Assembly: GCA_902789555.1 (NCBI GenBank)
Contig: CADAOF010000002.1
Coordinates: 1 to 64,000, forward strand
DNA from: an uncultured Lachnospiraceae bacterium
GTDB taxonomy: Bacteria; Bacillota; Clostridia; Lachnospirales; Lachnospiraceae
Length of the DNA: 64,000 bases
Direction: 5' to 3'
Positions 8,582 to 16,258 of this stretch are shown here, in pieces. The notes beneath the pieces were generated by a model that saw only the letters and a list, made by a program, of their open reading frames with translations, ran no database searches and was not told where the DNA came from. Both the position numbers and the translations under genes were made by a program. The first letter of the stretch is position 1; each line of letters opens with the position of its first letter.

Positions 8582-9876
8582 TGAAAACCGTTAACAAGGC
8601 CGCGAAAGCCCTGCTTCTTACGGCAGTCCTGTTCATCGCCCTCTTACTTCCCGCCGCAAAGGCAGAGGCTGCCCCGACCGACGAGATCCTGAACTTCACG
8701 ATCCAGGTCGACGTGAACGAGGACGCCTCCCTGGAGATGATCTATCACATCGAGTGGAAGGTCCTGTATGACGGCGGCGGCAAGGAAAAACTGGAATGGG
8801 TCGACCTGGGCGTTCCGAACAAATATCACACGAACATCAAGCCGCGCACCGATACGATCAAGAATATCAAGGATAACGGCAGCAAGCTCGCGATCTATCT
8901 GGACCGCGGCTACAGCAAGAACGAGACGGTCACCTTTGAGTTCTCCATGACGCAGGACCATATGTACCAGATCGACAAATGGGTCGACGGCGAGACTGTC
9001 TACACCTTCACGCCGGCCTGGTTCGACGATTTCTCCGTCGACGAGCTCGTGATCCGCTGGAACGCGGAAGAAGCCGGCGCCTGGCAGCCCGACTGCACGC
9101 AGGAGGACGGCTACCTGGTCTTTAAGGCTTCGCTTTCCCCGGGCGACCGCTACACCATGAGCGTCACCTATCCGAACGACACCTTCGGCTTCTCGCCCGA
9201 GCGTCAGGCGGACGGCGGAGGAAGCGGTTACGAGCCCGGCGGCAACAACGGCGGCACCGACAGCACAAACCTCTTCGACATCATTGCCGGCATTCTCGGG
9301 ACTGTTTTCGCGCTGGCTGTCATCTTCCTTCCGATCCTCGCCGTCGTTAAATTCTTCAAATATATCTTCAGCGGTTCCGGCTTCGGCACCGAAACGAAGA
9401 CCGAGAAGAAGATCACCCGCACGAAGATCGAGTATTACGAGTTCTGCCCGGGCTGCGGCATGCCGCGCGAAGAAGGCAAGGACAACTGCGCCTACTGCGG
9501 CCGCAGCATGATCAAGAGCAAGGAAGTGGTCGAGGAAAGCCAGATCGAAAAGCCCGAACGCTACACGAACACCGGTACCTACCGCTACGGCGATTCCCCG
9601 AACACCTACATCCGCGTCAACGTGGTGAACATTCCCGTCCGCGTGCCGCGCTCCGGCGGGGGCGGCGGGACCCGTTCCGGCGGAGGCGGATCGCATCATT
9701 CTTCCTGTGCGTCGTCCTGTGCCTGCGCGTCGCACTGCGCATGCGCATCCTCCTGTGCCTGTGCTTGTGCCTGCGCATCCTCCGGCCGCGCCGGCTGCTC
9801 CGTGAAGGATTTCTTCAAGGAGAGCCTCCACGAAAGCCGCATTGCCGTCGACAGCAAACGCAGGGAAAATGCCTGA
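8581..9876 (+). CDS. Secreted, membrane-anchored protein with zinc ribbon and ten-cysteine tail
   Basis: 431 residues. It has a signal peptide (1-30, ending AAKAEA), a beta-rich extracytoplasmic domain (about 35-205) reminiscent of DUF2207-like proteins, and a Gly-rich linker. One membrane segment follows (about 231-260), then a zinc ribbon with C289-x2-C292 and C303-x2-C306. A basic stretch and poly-Gly linker lead to a tail of Cys, Ala and Ser with cysteines at 376, 380, 382, 386, 388, 392, 394, 396, 398 and 406, closing with a GRAGCSVKDFF motif. The tail would be cytosolic if the topology is right, where the coupled radical SAM enzyme acts. I recall similar CACACACA...GRAGC tails on other Firmicute membrane proteins, but no settled function. 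GGAGG precedes the ATG within the upstream gene's end. Confidence 0.8.
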   Translation: MKTVNKAAKALLLTAVLFIALLLPAAKAEAAPTDEILNFTIQVDVNEDASLEMIYHIEWKVLYDGGGKEKLEWVDLGVPNKYHTNIKPRTDTIKNIKDNGSKLAIYLDRGYSKNETVTFEFSMTQDHMYQIDKWVDGETVYTFTPAWFDDFSVDELVIRWNAEEAGAWQPDCTQEDGYLVFKASLSPGDRYTMSVTYPNDTFGFSPERQADGGGSGYEPGGNNGGTDSTNLFDIIAGILGTVFALAVIFLPILAVVKFFKYIFSGSGFGTETKTEKKITRTKIEYYEFCPGCGMPREEGKDNCAYCGRSMIKSKEVVEESQIEKPERYTNTGTYRYGDSPNTYIRVNVVNIPVRVPRSGGGGGTRSGGGGSHHSSCASSCACASHCACASSCACACACASSGRAGCSVKDFFKESLHESRIAVDSKRRENA

Positions 9877-9898
9877 AAAACGAAATGACAAAAAGAAA

Positions 9899-9936
9899 AG
9901 AACGGGGCTGCCGCAGAATTGCGGCAGCCCCGTTCT
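9899..9936. terminator. Bidirectional terminator
   Basis: A 16-base perfect stem (AGAACGGGGCTGCCGC) around an AGAATT loop. It lies between the convergent ends of the Cys-tail gene and the VOC gene. Confidence 0.85.
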
Positions 9937-9963
9937 GTCATTCCCGGCTGTTCAAAGTACTTC

Positions 9964-10305
9964 TTACGCGGTCAAATGGAACTGGAATCCGGCGATCTCC
10001 GTGTCCAGATAAACGAAGGTGATTTTTCCTTCTTCATTCCGCTTGACCGTATCCTCCAGGAAGCCGATGCCCTTCGCGCGCAGAGCTTCCATCGCGCCTT
10101 CCACGTCGTCCGTCTGCAGGGCTACATGTCCGCGGGCGCCGCGCTTGTCGCTGTTCATCACTTCAAACAGATTACCGGCCCAGGTTGCCGTATCGGTCTG
10201 CCGGATCGTCAGATCGAAAAGAACAGCCAGAAGCCCCGCGACCTGCATGGCTTCGGCGGCGCTGTCGCTTCTGATTCCTATGTGTTTGATCCTGAATTCG
10301 CTCAT
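9964..10305 (-). CDS. VOC (glyoxalase/dioxygenase) superfamily protein
   Basis: 113 residues with the beta-alpha-beta-beta-beta pattern of the vicinal oxygen chelate fold. It opens with FRIKHIGIRSD and a long helix, and has the second-repeat signature GHVALQTDDVEGAMEALRAKGI and a closing TFVYLDTEIAGFQFHL strand. The possible metal ligands are the opening H, the GHVAL H and the final FQFH region. Proteins of this kind range from lyases to binding proteins; no substrate can be assigned. The start at 10305 has GGAGG five bases ahead; a longer frame lacks one. Confidence 0.8.
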   Translation of the reverse strand: MSEFRIKHIGIRSDSAAEAMQVAGLLAVLFDLTIRQTDTATWAGNLFEVMNSDKRGARGHVALQTDDVEGAMEALRAKGIGFLEDTVKRNEEGKITFVYLDTEIAGFQFHLTA

Positions 10306-10436
10306 ATTTACCTCCGCTGCCGGCACGGTGTCGCCGCCGGTCTTTCTGCATTCAGCATAGCAGATTTGATAAAGGCCTGCAAGACCGGCAGCTTTGCTTT
10401 TTCTTTCCGCCGAGGAAATGTTTAAACGACATCATA

Positions 10437-10463
10437 AACAGGGCGCCTCCAGGGCGCCCCGTT
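10437..10463 (-). terminator. Terminator of the nucleoside phosphorylase gene
   Basis: On the minus strand GGGCGCC arms flanked by AAC and GTT pair around a CTGGA loop and are followed by TTTATG. It sits three bases past the stop codon. Confidence 0.6.
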
Positions 10464-10465
10464 CT

Positions 10466-11224
10466 TTATGTTTCATCAAGCAGCACCTTCGCGATTCGCA
10501 GCGCCAGATGAAGTTTCGGCAAATCATGGTTCGCGCCGTGAAGCGCGCTGACGTCGTGGTCCTCCTCGCGCAGCACGTCTCCGACCTGGAGAAAATCGTA
10601 GAGCTCAAAGCCGTGGAAATCGCAGACGGCCTGCACGCCGGAAACTTCCATGTCCACGGCCAGGCAGCCGTCCGCCTGACGTGCCTTCAAATGTCCCACG
10701 GTCTCGCGGTAGATTGCGTCGGTCGTCCAGATCGGACCGCTCACATACGGGACCTTCCACTCGTCGAAGAGTTTTTCCAGCAGGCGGTGCCCCGGCGTTT
10801 CGATATAATCCGACGCCGGCGCGTAGTGATAGGACATCCCCTCGTCGCGGTAGGCAGCCGTGGGAAGAACGTAACGCCCTTCCGTTTTTTCCGGGGCGAG
10901 ATTTCCCGCCGAGCCGAACATCACGAACTTCCGCGCCCCGGTCTGGTGCGCCGTTTCGATAAGGTCGTTCCCCGCGCCGCAGGAACCGATCGCCGAAAGA
11001 TAAAAGATGATCGTTTCGCCTTCGTATTCCGTCTTCCAGATATGCTTCCGGCCGTTGCAGGCGCCGATCATCCCGACCGGCTCACAGCTGAAATGCTCCT
11101 GCATGTAACGGAATAGCTGCTCGGAGAAAATGATCAGGCACACCCGGCTGACGTCGCCCTCCGGATAGAAATCGCCCGGTGAAACGACGGGTCTCGTCAC
11201 GGGATCGTAACTGTCGGTAATCAA
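10466..11224 (-). CDS. Nucleoside phosphorylase (uridine phosphorylase-like)
   Basis: 252 residues of the PNP/UDP phosphorylase fold. Phosphate- and nucleoside-binding stretches are recognisable: FYLSAIGSCGAGNDL, KFVMFGSAGNL, the substrate segment GPIWTTDAIYRET and the ribose-binding AVDMEVSGVQAV, in which the M-E pair contacts ribose. It should split a purine or pyrimidine nucleoside with phosphate for salvage. The N-terminus lacks an ATG. The best start is TTG at 11224, six bases after AAAGGAGG. The longer in-frame reading runs into the HTH gene and is not used. It is 13 bases downstream of the HTH gene and could be read from the same transcript. Confidence 0.85.
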   Translation of the reverse strand: MITDSYDPVTRPVVSPGDFYPEGDVSRVCLIIFSEQLFRYMQEHFSCEPVGMIGACNGRKHIWKTEYEGETIIFYLSAIGSCGAGNDLIETAHQTGARKFVMFGSAGNLAPEKTEGRYVLPTAAYRDEGMSYHYAPASDYIETPGHRLLEKLFDEWKVPYVSGPIWTTDAIYRETVGHLKARQADGCLAVDMEVSGVQAVCDFHGFELYDFLQVGDVLREEDHDVSALHGANHDLPKLHLALRIAKVLLDET

Positions 11225-11237
11225 GACATGCCTCCTT

Positions 11238-11477
11238 TCACTGCGGCGCTTCCGCCTCTTCTGCAGGTGCGTCCGGGGCATATTCCAGAATATCACCAGG
11301 CTGGCAGTGCAGCGCTTCGCAGATCGCCGTCAGAGTGGAAAAACGGATCGCGCTGATATGGCCGTTCTTCAGTTTGGAGAGGTTGACGTTCGCGACGCCC
11401 ACCCGCTCCGAAAGTTCGTTAAGGCTCATCTTCCGGTCGGCCATGACCCGGTCGAGCCTTAAGATAATGCGTCCCAT
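11238..11477 (-). CDS. XRE-family helix-turn-helix regulator (YozG type)
   Basis: 79 residues, almost all one Cro/CI-type HTH. LNELSERVGVANVNLSKLKNG forms helices 2 and 3, followed by STLTAICEALHCQPGDILEY, the usual end of the domain, and a short acidic Ala/Glu tail. Small regulators of this kind commonly sit directly behind a DUF2975 membrane protein, as here. The stop of that gene lies eight bases before this ATG. The palindromes upstream of the DUF2975 gene are the natural candidate binding sites. Confidence 0.85.
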   Translation of the reverse strand: MGRIILRLDRVMADRKMSLNELSERVGVANVNLSKLKNGHISAIRFSTLTAICEALHCQPGDILEYAPDAPAEEAEAPQ

Positions 11478-11485
11478 GCCTTGCC

Positions 11486-12199
11486 TCACAGCGTCTCATC
11501 GGCCTGCTGCTGGAGCTCGGCGCCGTATTTGAACACCTGCACCAGCGCAAACACCACGAGGATCATGAGGATCACCGAAATATTGATGGTAAAGCCCTTT
11601 TCCAGGCCGTCCGCGGAGAAAGCGTTGACCGAGAAGAAGCGGACCGACAGGATCTCGCCGCCGGAGAAGCCGGAGAGGAGCCCCATCGGGAGCAGCGACC
11701 AGGCGAAGTTCGACATCTTCCGGATTACGCCGGGCGCGAACGGCGTCTCGCAGGTCCTGAATTCCTTCATCAGCGCGTCGAGGAAACAGAAAACGACAAG
11801 CACTGCCGTCATGTAGACAAGGCCGATCACGCAGCCCTTAAACAGCGCGCCCAGGACCGGAACGCCGCCGCTCATCGAACCGATGATGTCGATGCCGCCG
11901 TCTGTCTTTTCGATCCTGACGTCGTCGAATTCCTCTCCGCCGAGCTGAATGTTCCAACCTTCAGGATCCCCCAGATCGCCGATGACCGGGAACCTTCCCT
12001 TATACAGTTTCTCGGAAACGTGGACCGTGACTTCTCCGGAAAGATCCGCCTGCACGGCGTCCCGCGGAAAGATGACGCCGACGGCGATGCCCAGGACCAT
12101 GCACACCATGCCCGCAATAAGGAATATCTTGGCGATGACAGCAAGGATGTGCCCCACCTTGCCCACGGTATTGACTTTCTTTCTAATCTCGCTGTTCAT
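11486..12199 (-). CDS. DUF2975 membrane protein
   Basis: 237 residues. It has four predicted membrane helices: one near 20-45, one at about 122-142, and two in the C-terminal third. A roughly 70-residue extracytoplasmic loop of strand character lies between the first two. Phe-Leu-Asp-Ala-Leu followed by the 'TPFAPGVIRKMSNFAW' segment is typical of DUF2975 proteins, which pair with small HTH regulators in Firmicutes. Role unknown; a stress- or state-sensing partner of the regulator is a common guess. It heads a probable operon with the HTH regulator and perhaps the phosphorylase. Confidence 0.8.
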   Translation of the reverse strand: MNSEIRKKVNTVGKVGHILAVIAKIFLIAGMVCMVLGIAVGVIFPRDAVQADLSGEVTVHVSEKLYKGRFPVIGDLGDPEGWNIQLGGEEFDDVRIEKTDGGIDIIGSMSGGVPVLGALFKGCVIGLVYMTAVLVVFCFLDALMKEFRTCETPFAPGVIRKMSNFAWSLLPMGLLSGFSGGEILSVRFFSVNAFSADGLEKGFTINISVILMILVVFALVQVFKYGAELQQQADETL

Positions 12200-12234
12200 G
12201 ACAAAACCTCCTCAAGCATGACGCACAAACGCTT

Positions 12235-12323
12235 ATCGTTAACGATTTAATGTTTTTCGTTAAATGCATCATATAACGGCAATTAACGTCTGTCAAGAGG
12301 TTTTTTACGATAAACGTTAATTA
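12235..12323. promoter_or_regulatory. Operator cluster upstream of the DUF2975/HTH operon
   Basis: A perfect 12-base palindrome, ATCGTTAACGAT, lies at 12235-12246. Related elements follow at about 12257-12264 (TCGTTAAA), 12281-12287 (ATTAACG) and 12306-12321 (ACGATAAACGTTAAT). The block is AT-rich against a GC-rich background and sits 36-125 bases upstream of the DUF2975 start. Binding by the small XRE regulator is inferred. Confidence 0.55.
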
Positions 12324-12366
12324 TTTTATGAGCGCGTTCACTTTAGCGCTTTAAAGCAGATTTGTG

Positions 12367-12396
12367 TTGACAATCCGCACGGGACTCTGCCATAAT
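12367..12396 (+). promoter_or_regulatory. Promoter of the Cys-repeat protein gene
   Basis: A perfect TTGACA (12367-12372), an 18-base spacer and CATAAT (12391-12396), 43 bases before the ATG. Confidence 0.75.
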
Positions 12397-12438
12397 AGTG
12401 GCAGAACCCGAGGCCAGCTCCCGAAAGGCAGATACGGC

Positions 12439-14166
12439 ATGGACAATGAGTGGAATAACAATGAATATCTCCCGCCGCAGCCGGAGCACAGCATCGATCC
12501 GGAATACACGCCGGAGTATCCCGACGTGACCTTTTTTAAGGAATCTGCCGTCACCATGCGGGAGGAAAACATCTTCCGCGGGGAGATCCCGGCCGGCGAG
12601 GCTCCGCCGAAAACCGCAAAACAGCAGAAAAAGGCAAAACAGACCCGCATGTCCTGGTTCCGGAAGTTCCTCGGCTCAGCCATGCGCGGCGGCGCTGCCC
12701 TCGTGGCTGCGACGACACTGATTGCAAATGCTGCCTCCGGAGATTCGTCAGCCGGCGGGCGGCGGATCAGGGAACTAGTTTACGATTTCAAAGAAGAAGC
12801 TTTTGCACAGCCGGACGATTACACGCCGGACGAACTGACCGCCCTCTGGAACAGTGATCCGGAAGCCCCTCACAACTATGATTATGACCATCTCATCGTC
12901 ATCAGGGAGCCCAGCTGTACGAATCCGGGGCTCAGCTGCTATGTCTGCACCGACTGCGGCGTGCAGCTCTTCAGGCAAACGACCAAGGCGCACGAGCCTG
13001 CACCTCCCGTTGCGGAGAACCGTGTCGAGCCGGACTGCACGCACGACGGGTCCTTTGATGAAGTGACGCTCTGCGAGATCTGCGGAACGGAGATGTCCCG
13101 GATACATCGTGTTTTGTTCGCACCCGGCCACACCGCCGGCGAATATGTCGTGGAAAATGCCGTTCCGCCGAACTGTACCGAGAACGGCAGCGAGGACGAA
13201 GTGATCTACTGCACCGTCTGCGGCGAGGAGATCTCCCGGACGACCGTCGTACTCGAAGCCCTCGGCCATGAAAGCGGCGAGCCCGTCATCGAAAACGTGA
13301 CCGAACCGAACTGCACGGAAGAAGGCAGCGAGGACGAAGTGATCTACTGCACCGTCTGCGGCGAGGAACTTTCCCGGACAACGGAAAGCACTCCTGCGCT
13401 CGGCCACAGCTACACGTCCGCCGTCACCGCCGCCACCTGCACGGAACGGGGCTACACCACTCATACCTGCTCCCGCTGCGGCAGCAGTTACCGGGATACC
13501 TACACCGCAGCCCTCGGCCACAGTTACACGTCCAGGGTCACCGCAGCCACCTGCACTGCGCAGGGCTATACGACTTACACCTGCTCCCGCTGCGGAAACA
13601 GTTACCGGGGCAATACGACCGCAGCCCTCGGCCACAGCTATGCAGATACCGTCACTGCTGCCACCTGCACCGCGCAGGGCTATACCACCCATACCTGCTC
13701 ACGCTGCGGCGACAGCTACCGGGATACGTATACGGCAGCGCTCGGACACACATACACTTTCGGATACTTAATGTCAGGTGATGAAACTCCGACCGCCTGC
13801 GACCGCTGCGGCGCTTATGGCTTTACGATCTCACTCGAAGATGCCACGCATATCCGCTATACCCTTTCTCAGGATCTGCTCGATCAGGCCGAAGCTCAAG
13901 GCTTCTATGCCCTGGAATGGGGCGATGTCACCGCCTGCGAGAACAATTACTATGGAGAGCCGGGTTCCGCAGCCGTTGGATTCCGTGACAGTGACAGTGC
14001 AACCGTGACCGGCACGTCCGGCGTCATCCATCTGGATTTCACTCCTGTTTCAGGAACCACCTATTACTATACGATCTACCTTCGCCTTGCCTCCAGCGGA
14101 TCGTCGGATGACGTTTACACGGCCTACCCGCAGGGCGGTCCGTACCGCACCTACCAGCAGCCATAA
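12439..14166 (+). CDS. Membrane-anchored surface protein with Cys-x2-Cys repeats
   Basis: 575 residues. The N-terminal 75 residues are cytosolic, with a KQQKKAKQ basic patch just before a single membrane segment (about 82-100). Outside there are seven tandem units of roughly 36-46 residues between 160 and 435. Each has a lone Cys followed by a Cys-x2-Cys pair and an ALGH-type linker. The last three are near identical (TAATCTAQGYTTYTCSRCG type). An eighth pair is C454/C457, then a beta-rich C-terminal domain. Repeats of this sort are common in surface proteins of gut Clostridia; a metal or disulfide stabilised fold is likely. No LPxTG is present. Function unknown. Confidence 0.75.
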   Translation: MDNEWNNNEYLPPQPEHSIDPEYTPEYPDVTFFKESAVTMREENIFRGEIPAGEAPPKTAKQQKKAKQTRMSWFRKFLGSAMRGGAALVAATTLIANAASGDSSAGGRRIRELVYDFKEEAFAQPDDYTPDELTALWNSDPEAPHNYDYDHLIVIREPSCTNPGLSCYVCTDCGVQLFRQTTKAHEPAPPVAENRVEPDCTHDGSFDEVTLCEICGTEMSRIHRVLFAPGHTAGEYVVENAVPPNCTENGSEDEVIYCTVCGEEISRTTVVLEALGHESGEPVIENVTEPNCTEEGSEDEVIYCTVCGEELSRTTESTPALGHSYTSAVTAATCTERGYTTHTCSRCGSSYRDTYTAALGHSYTSRVTAATCTAQGYTTYTCSRCGNSYRGNTTAALGHSYADTVTAATCTAQGYTTHTCSRCGDSYRDTYTAALGHTYTFGYLMSGDETPTACDRCGAYGFTISLEDATHIRYTLSQDLLDQAEAQGFYALEWGDVTACENNYYGEPGSAAVGFRDSDSATVTGTSGVIHLDFTPVSGTTYYYTIYLRLASSGSSDDVYTAYPQGGPYRTYQQP

Positions 14167-14228
14167 ACGATACACCTGAGTTATTCTCATCAACCATCTC
14201 CGGCAGCATGCCGGGAAAGGACTTCACC

Positions 14229-15272
14229 ATGAGCAGCAACACTTCCGAAACCAAGAAACTGCAGGGCAAAGGCACCGTCCGCATCATCGGGATCGCCGTC
14301 ATCCTGCTGGTCCTGATCGCACTGAACGCGCCGCAGCTTCTCTTCTTCCTGAAGCCGGCGCAGCAGGAAGCCATCCGGCTCTTCCACGCGACCTACTTCA
14401 GTCAGTACATGCCCGTACAGACGAGAGAAGGCGGCTTTGACTGGCTGCGCATCGTTTCCCTCCTGTTCATGATCCTCGCCTGCTGGGCCGTCTACCGCCT
14501 TATCATGTGGATCTTCTCCCTGATCAAGCTGAAGAACCGCCATGCGGAAACGATCAAGGGCATGATTGCAAACCTGGTCCGCTATGCCATCGTGATCTTC
14601 GGTGTGATCTACGGCCTGAACCTTCTGGGCGCGGACATCCTGACCGTCATCGCCAGCCTCGGGATCTTAGCCCTGGTCATCGGTTTCGGCGCGCAGAGCC
14701 TCATCGAAGACATTTTTGCCGGGCTGTTCATCCTCTTTGAAGGGCGCTTCTACGTGGGCGACATCATCAGCGTGGACGGCTTCCGCGGCACGGTCAAGAA
14801 CATCGGCATCGTCTCGACCCAGATCGTCGACGCCGGCGGCAATAACCGCATCATCAACAATTCTGACATCCGCGTTTTGACCAACCTGTCTGAGGTCACG
14901 TCCCTGGCCGTGTCCGTCGTCAGCATCGCCTACGGCGCGGACCTCGTAGCCGCGGAGAAGGTCATTACCGACATGCTGGAAAAACTCCCCGAGCGCTATC
15001 CGGACTACTTCCCGAAAACGCCGCGCTATGTGGGCGTGGAAAGCCTGTCCGATTCCTCCGTGGACCTGAAGGTCATCGCCGACGTGGACGAGTCGAACAT
15101 CTACGCGGCACGCCGGGTGCTGAACCGCGAACTGAAGCTGGCCCTGGACGCCGGCGGTATCGAGATCCCGTTCCCGCAGGTCGTCGTCTGGCAGGGCAAG
15201 GAACCTGAGGCAAAAAAAGAAGCTCCCGCGCAGACTGCGCAGGAGCCGGATGAACCGCAGGAAAACACCTGA
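14229..15272 (+). CDS. MscS-type mechanosensitive ion channel
   Basis: 347 residues. Three membrane segments lie in the first 155 residues; the third runs into the pore helix, where 'LALVIGFGAQSLIEDIFAG' carries the family's Gly/Ala-rich packing pattern. The beta domain follows with FYVGDIISVDGFRGTVKNIGI and RIINNSDIRVLTNLS, then the alpha/beta C-terminal domain and a charged, Pro/Glu-rich tail. It opens under membrane tension to release solutes on hypo-osmotic shock. AAAGGA is before this ATG; an in-frame ATG 21 bases upstream lies inside a small hairpin (14200-14214). Its neighbour on the opposite strand is also an ion channel. Confidence 0.9.
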   Translation: MSSNTSETKKLQGKGTVRIIGIAVILLVLIALNAPQLLFFLKPAQQEAIRLFHATYFSQYMPVQTREGGFDWLRIVSLLFMILACWAVYRLIMWIFSLIKLKNRHAETIKGMIANLVRYAIVIFGVIYGLNLLGADILTVIASLGILALVIGFGAQSLIEDIFAGLFILFEGRFYVGDIISVDGFRGTVKNIGIVSTQIVDAGGNNRIINNSDIRVLTNLSEVTSLAVSVVSIAYGADLVAAEKVITDMLEKLPERYPDYFPKTPRYVGVESLSDSSVDLKVIADVDESNIYAARRVLNRELKLALDAGGIEIPFPQVVVWQGKEPEAKKEAPAQTAQEPDEPQENT

Positions 15273-15277
15273 TCCGT

Positions 15278-16234
15278 TTACAATTTCGTTACCAGCAGAA
15301 CGTCACCTTCCTCGATACGGACCGTATCTTCCGGAACGATGACGAGTTCCCCGCGAATGAGCGCCGTCACGCAGACGGCGTTCATTTCTTCTATTTCCTT
15401 CACTCTGCGGCCCGCGTAGGGTGAAGCCTTATCTGCCAGGATGACCGCACTGCTGTTCTTGTATTCCGCGGCCTCAACGCTCCGCTGCATGCGCGAATAA
15501 TGTTCCACGAAGCCCGCGGAAAGGATGCCGGTCGGGATCGCGACGGCACCGACGCCCAGGAAGGTAATGATGACCCCCAGGACGCGCCCCAGTACCGTTA
15601 CCGGGTAAATATCGCCGTAGCCGACGGTAAAGACCGTCGAGACGCTCCACCAGATGCCCGAGAAGGCGTTCTGGAAGGCTTCCGGCTGCGCCGTGTGTTC
15701 CACGCTGTACATGGTCAGCGACGCCGCCAGGATCAGGACGACGATGATGAAGACCGAGTAAAGGATCGCGTTCCTTTTTTCCTTCAGGACCGAAGTGATG
15801 ACCTGAAAGGACTCGTACTGGGTATTGATGCGGAACAGGTGAAAGATGCGCGCGACGCGGAGGAAGCGCACGGCGCCCATGCCGGAGAGGAAGAAGAAGG
15901 GCAGGATGGTCAGAAGATCCACGAGGCCGTCGAAGGAGAAAATGAACTTCAGGATGGCTCTGCTCTTCTTTTTTTCTTCCGGGTAAAGGAGGTCCGCCGT
16001 CCAGATGCGGAGCGCATATTCCACGCAGAAGATCAGGATCGTTACGATCTCGACGGTCCGGAAAACGCCGTCATACGCGCTCAGCTGATCGAAGGTGTCC
16101 AGAAAGAGGACGGCGATGTTGAGCACGATCGCGATCACGATGCCTATGTCAAAGGCCCGGCTCGGAAGATCTTCCTTATTGCCGATCTGGATGATCTCAA
16201 AGATCCGTTTTCTCTTTGTTTCCGAAACACTCAT
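15278..16234 (-). CDS. Voltage-gated-type potassium channel with TrkA-C/RCK-like tail
   Basis: 318 residues. Six membrane segments are seen. S4 carries regularly spaced arginines (R123, R126, R129, R135), S5-S6 flank the pore, and the K+ selectivity filter TVGYGD is at 203-208. After S6 a short linker leads to a C-terminal beta-rich domain (about 258-318) that resembles a TrkA-C regulatory domain, with EEMNAVCVTALIRGELVIVPEDTVRIEEGDVLLV. The protein should conduct K+ with gating by voltage and possibly a bound ligand. It converges on the MscS gene with only five bases between the stops. Confidence 0.88.
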   Translation of the reverse strand: MSVSETKRKRIFEIIQIGNKEDLPSRAFDIGIVIAIVLNIAVLFLDTFDQLSAYDGVFRTVEIVTILIFCVEYALRIWTADLLYPEEKKKSRAILKFIFSFDGLVDLLTILPFFFLSGMGAVRFLRVARIFHLFRINTQYESFQVITSVLKEKRNAILYSVFIIVVLILAASLTMYSVEHTAQPEAFQNAFSGIWWSVSTVFTVGYGDIYPVTVLGRVLGVIITFLGVGAVAIPTGILSAGFVEHYSRMQRSVEAAEYKNSSAVILADKASPYAGRRVKEIEEMNAVCVTALIRGELVIVPEDTVRIEEGDVLLVTKL

Positions 16235-16258
16235 GGCGCGTCCCTCCTCTCTTTCATC

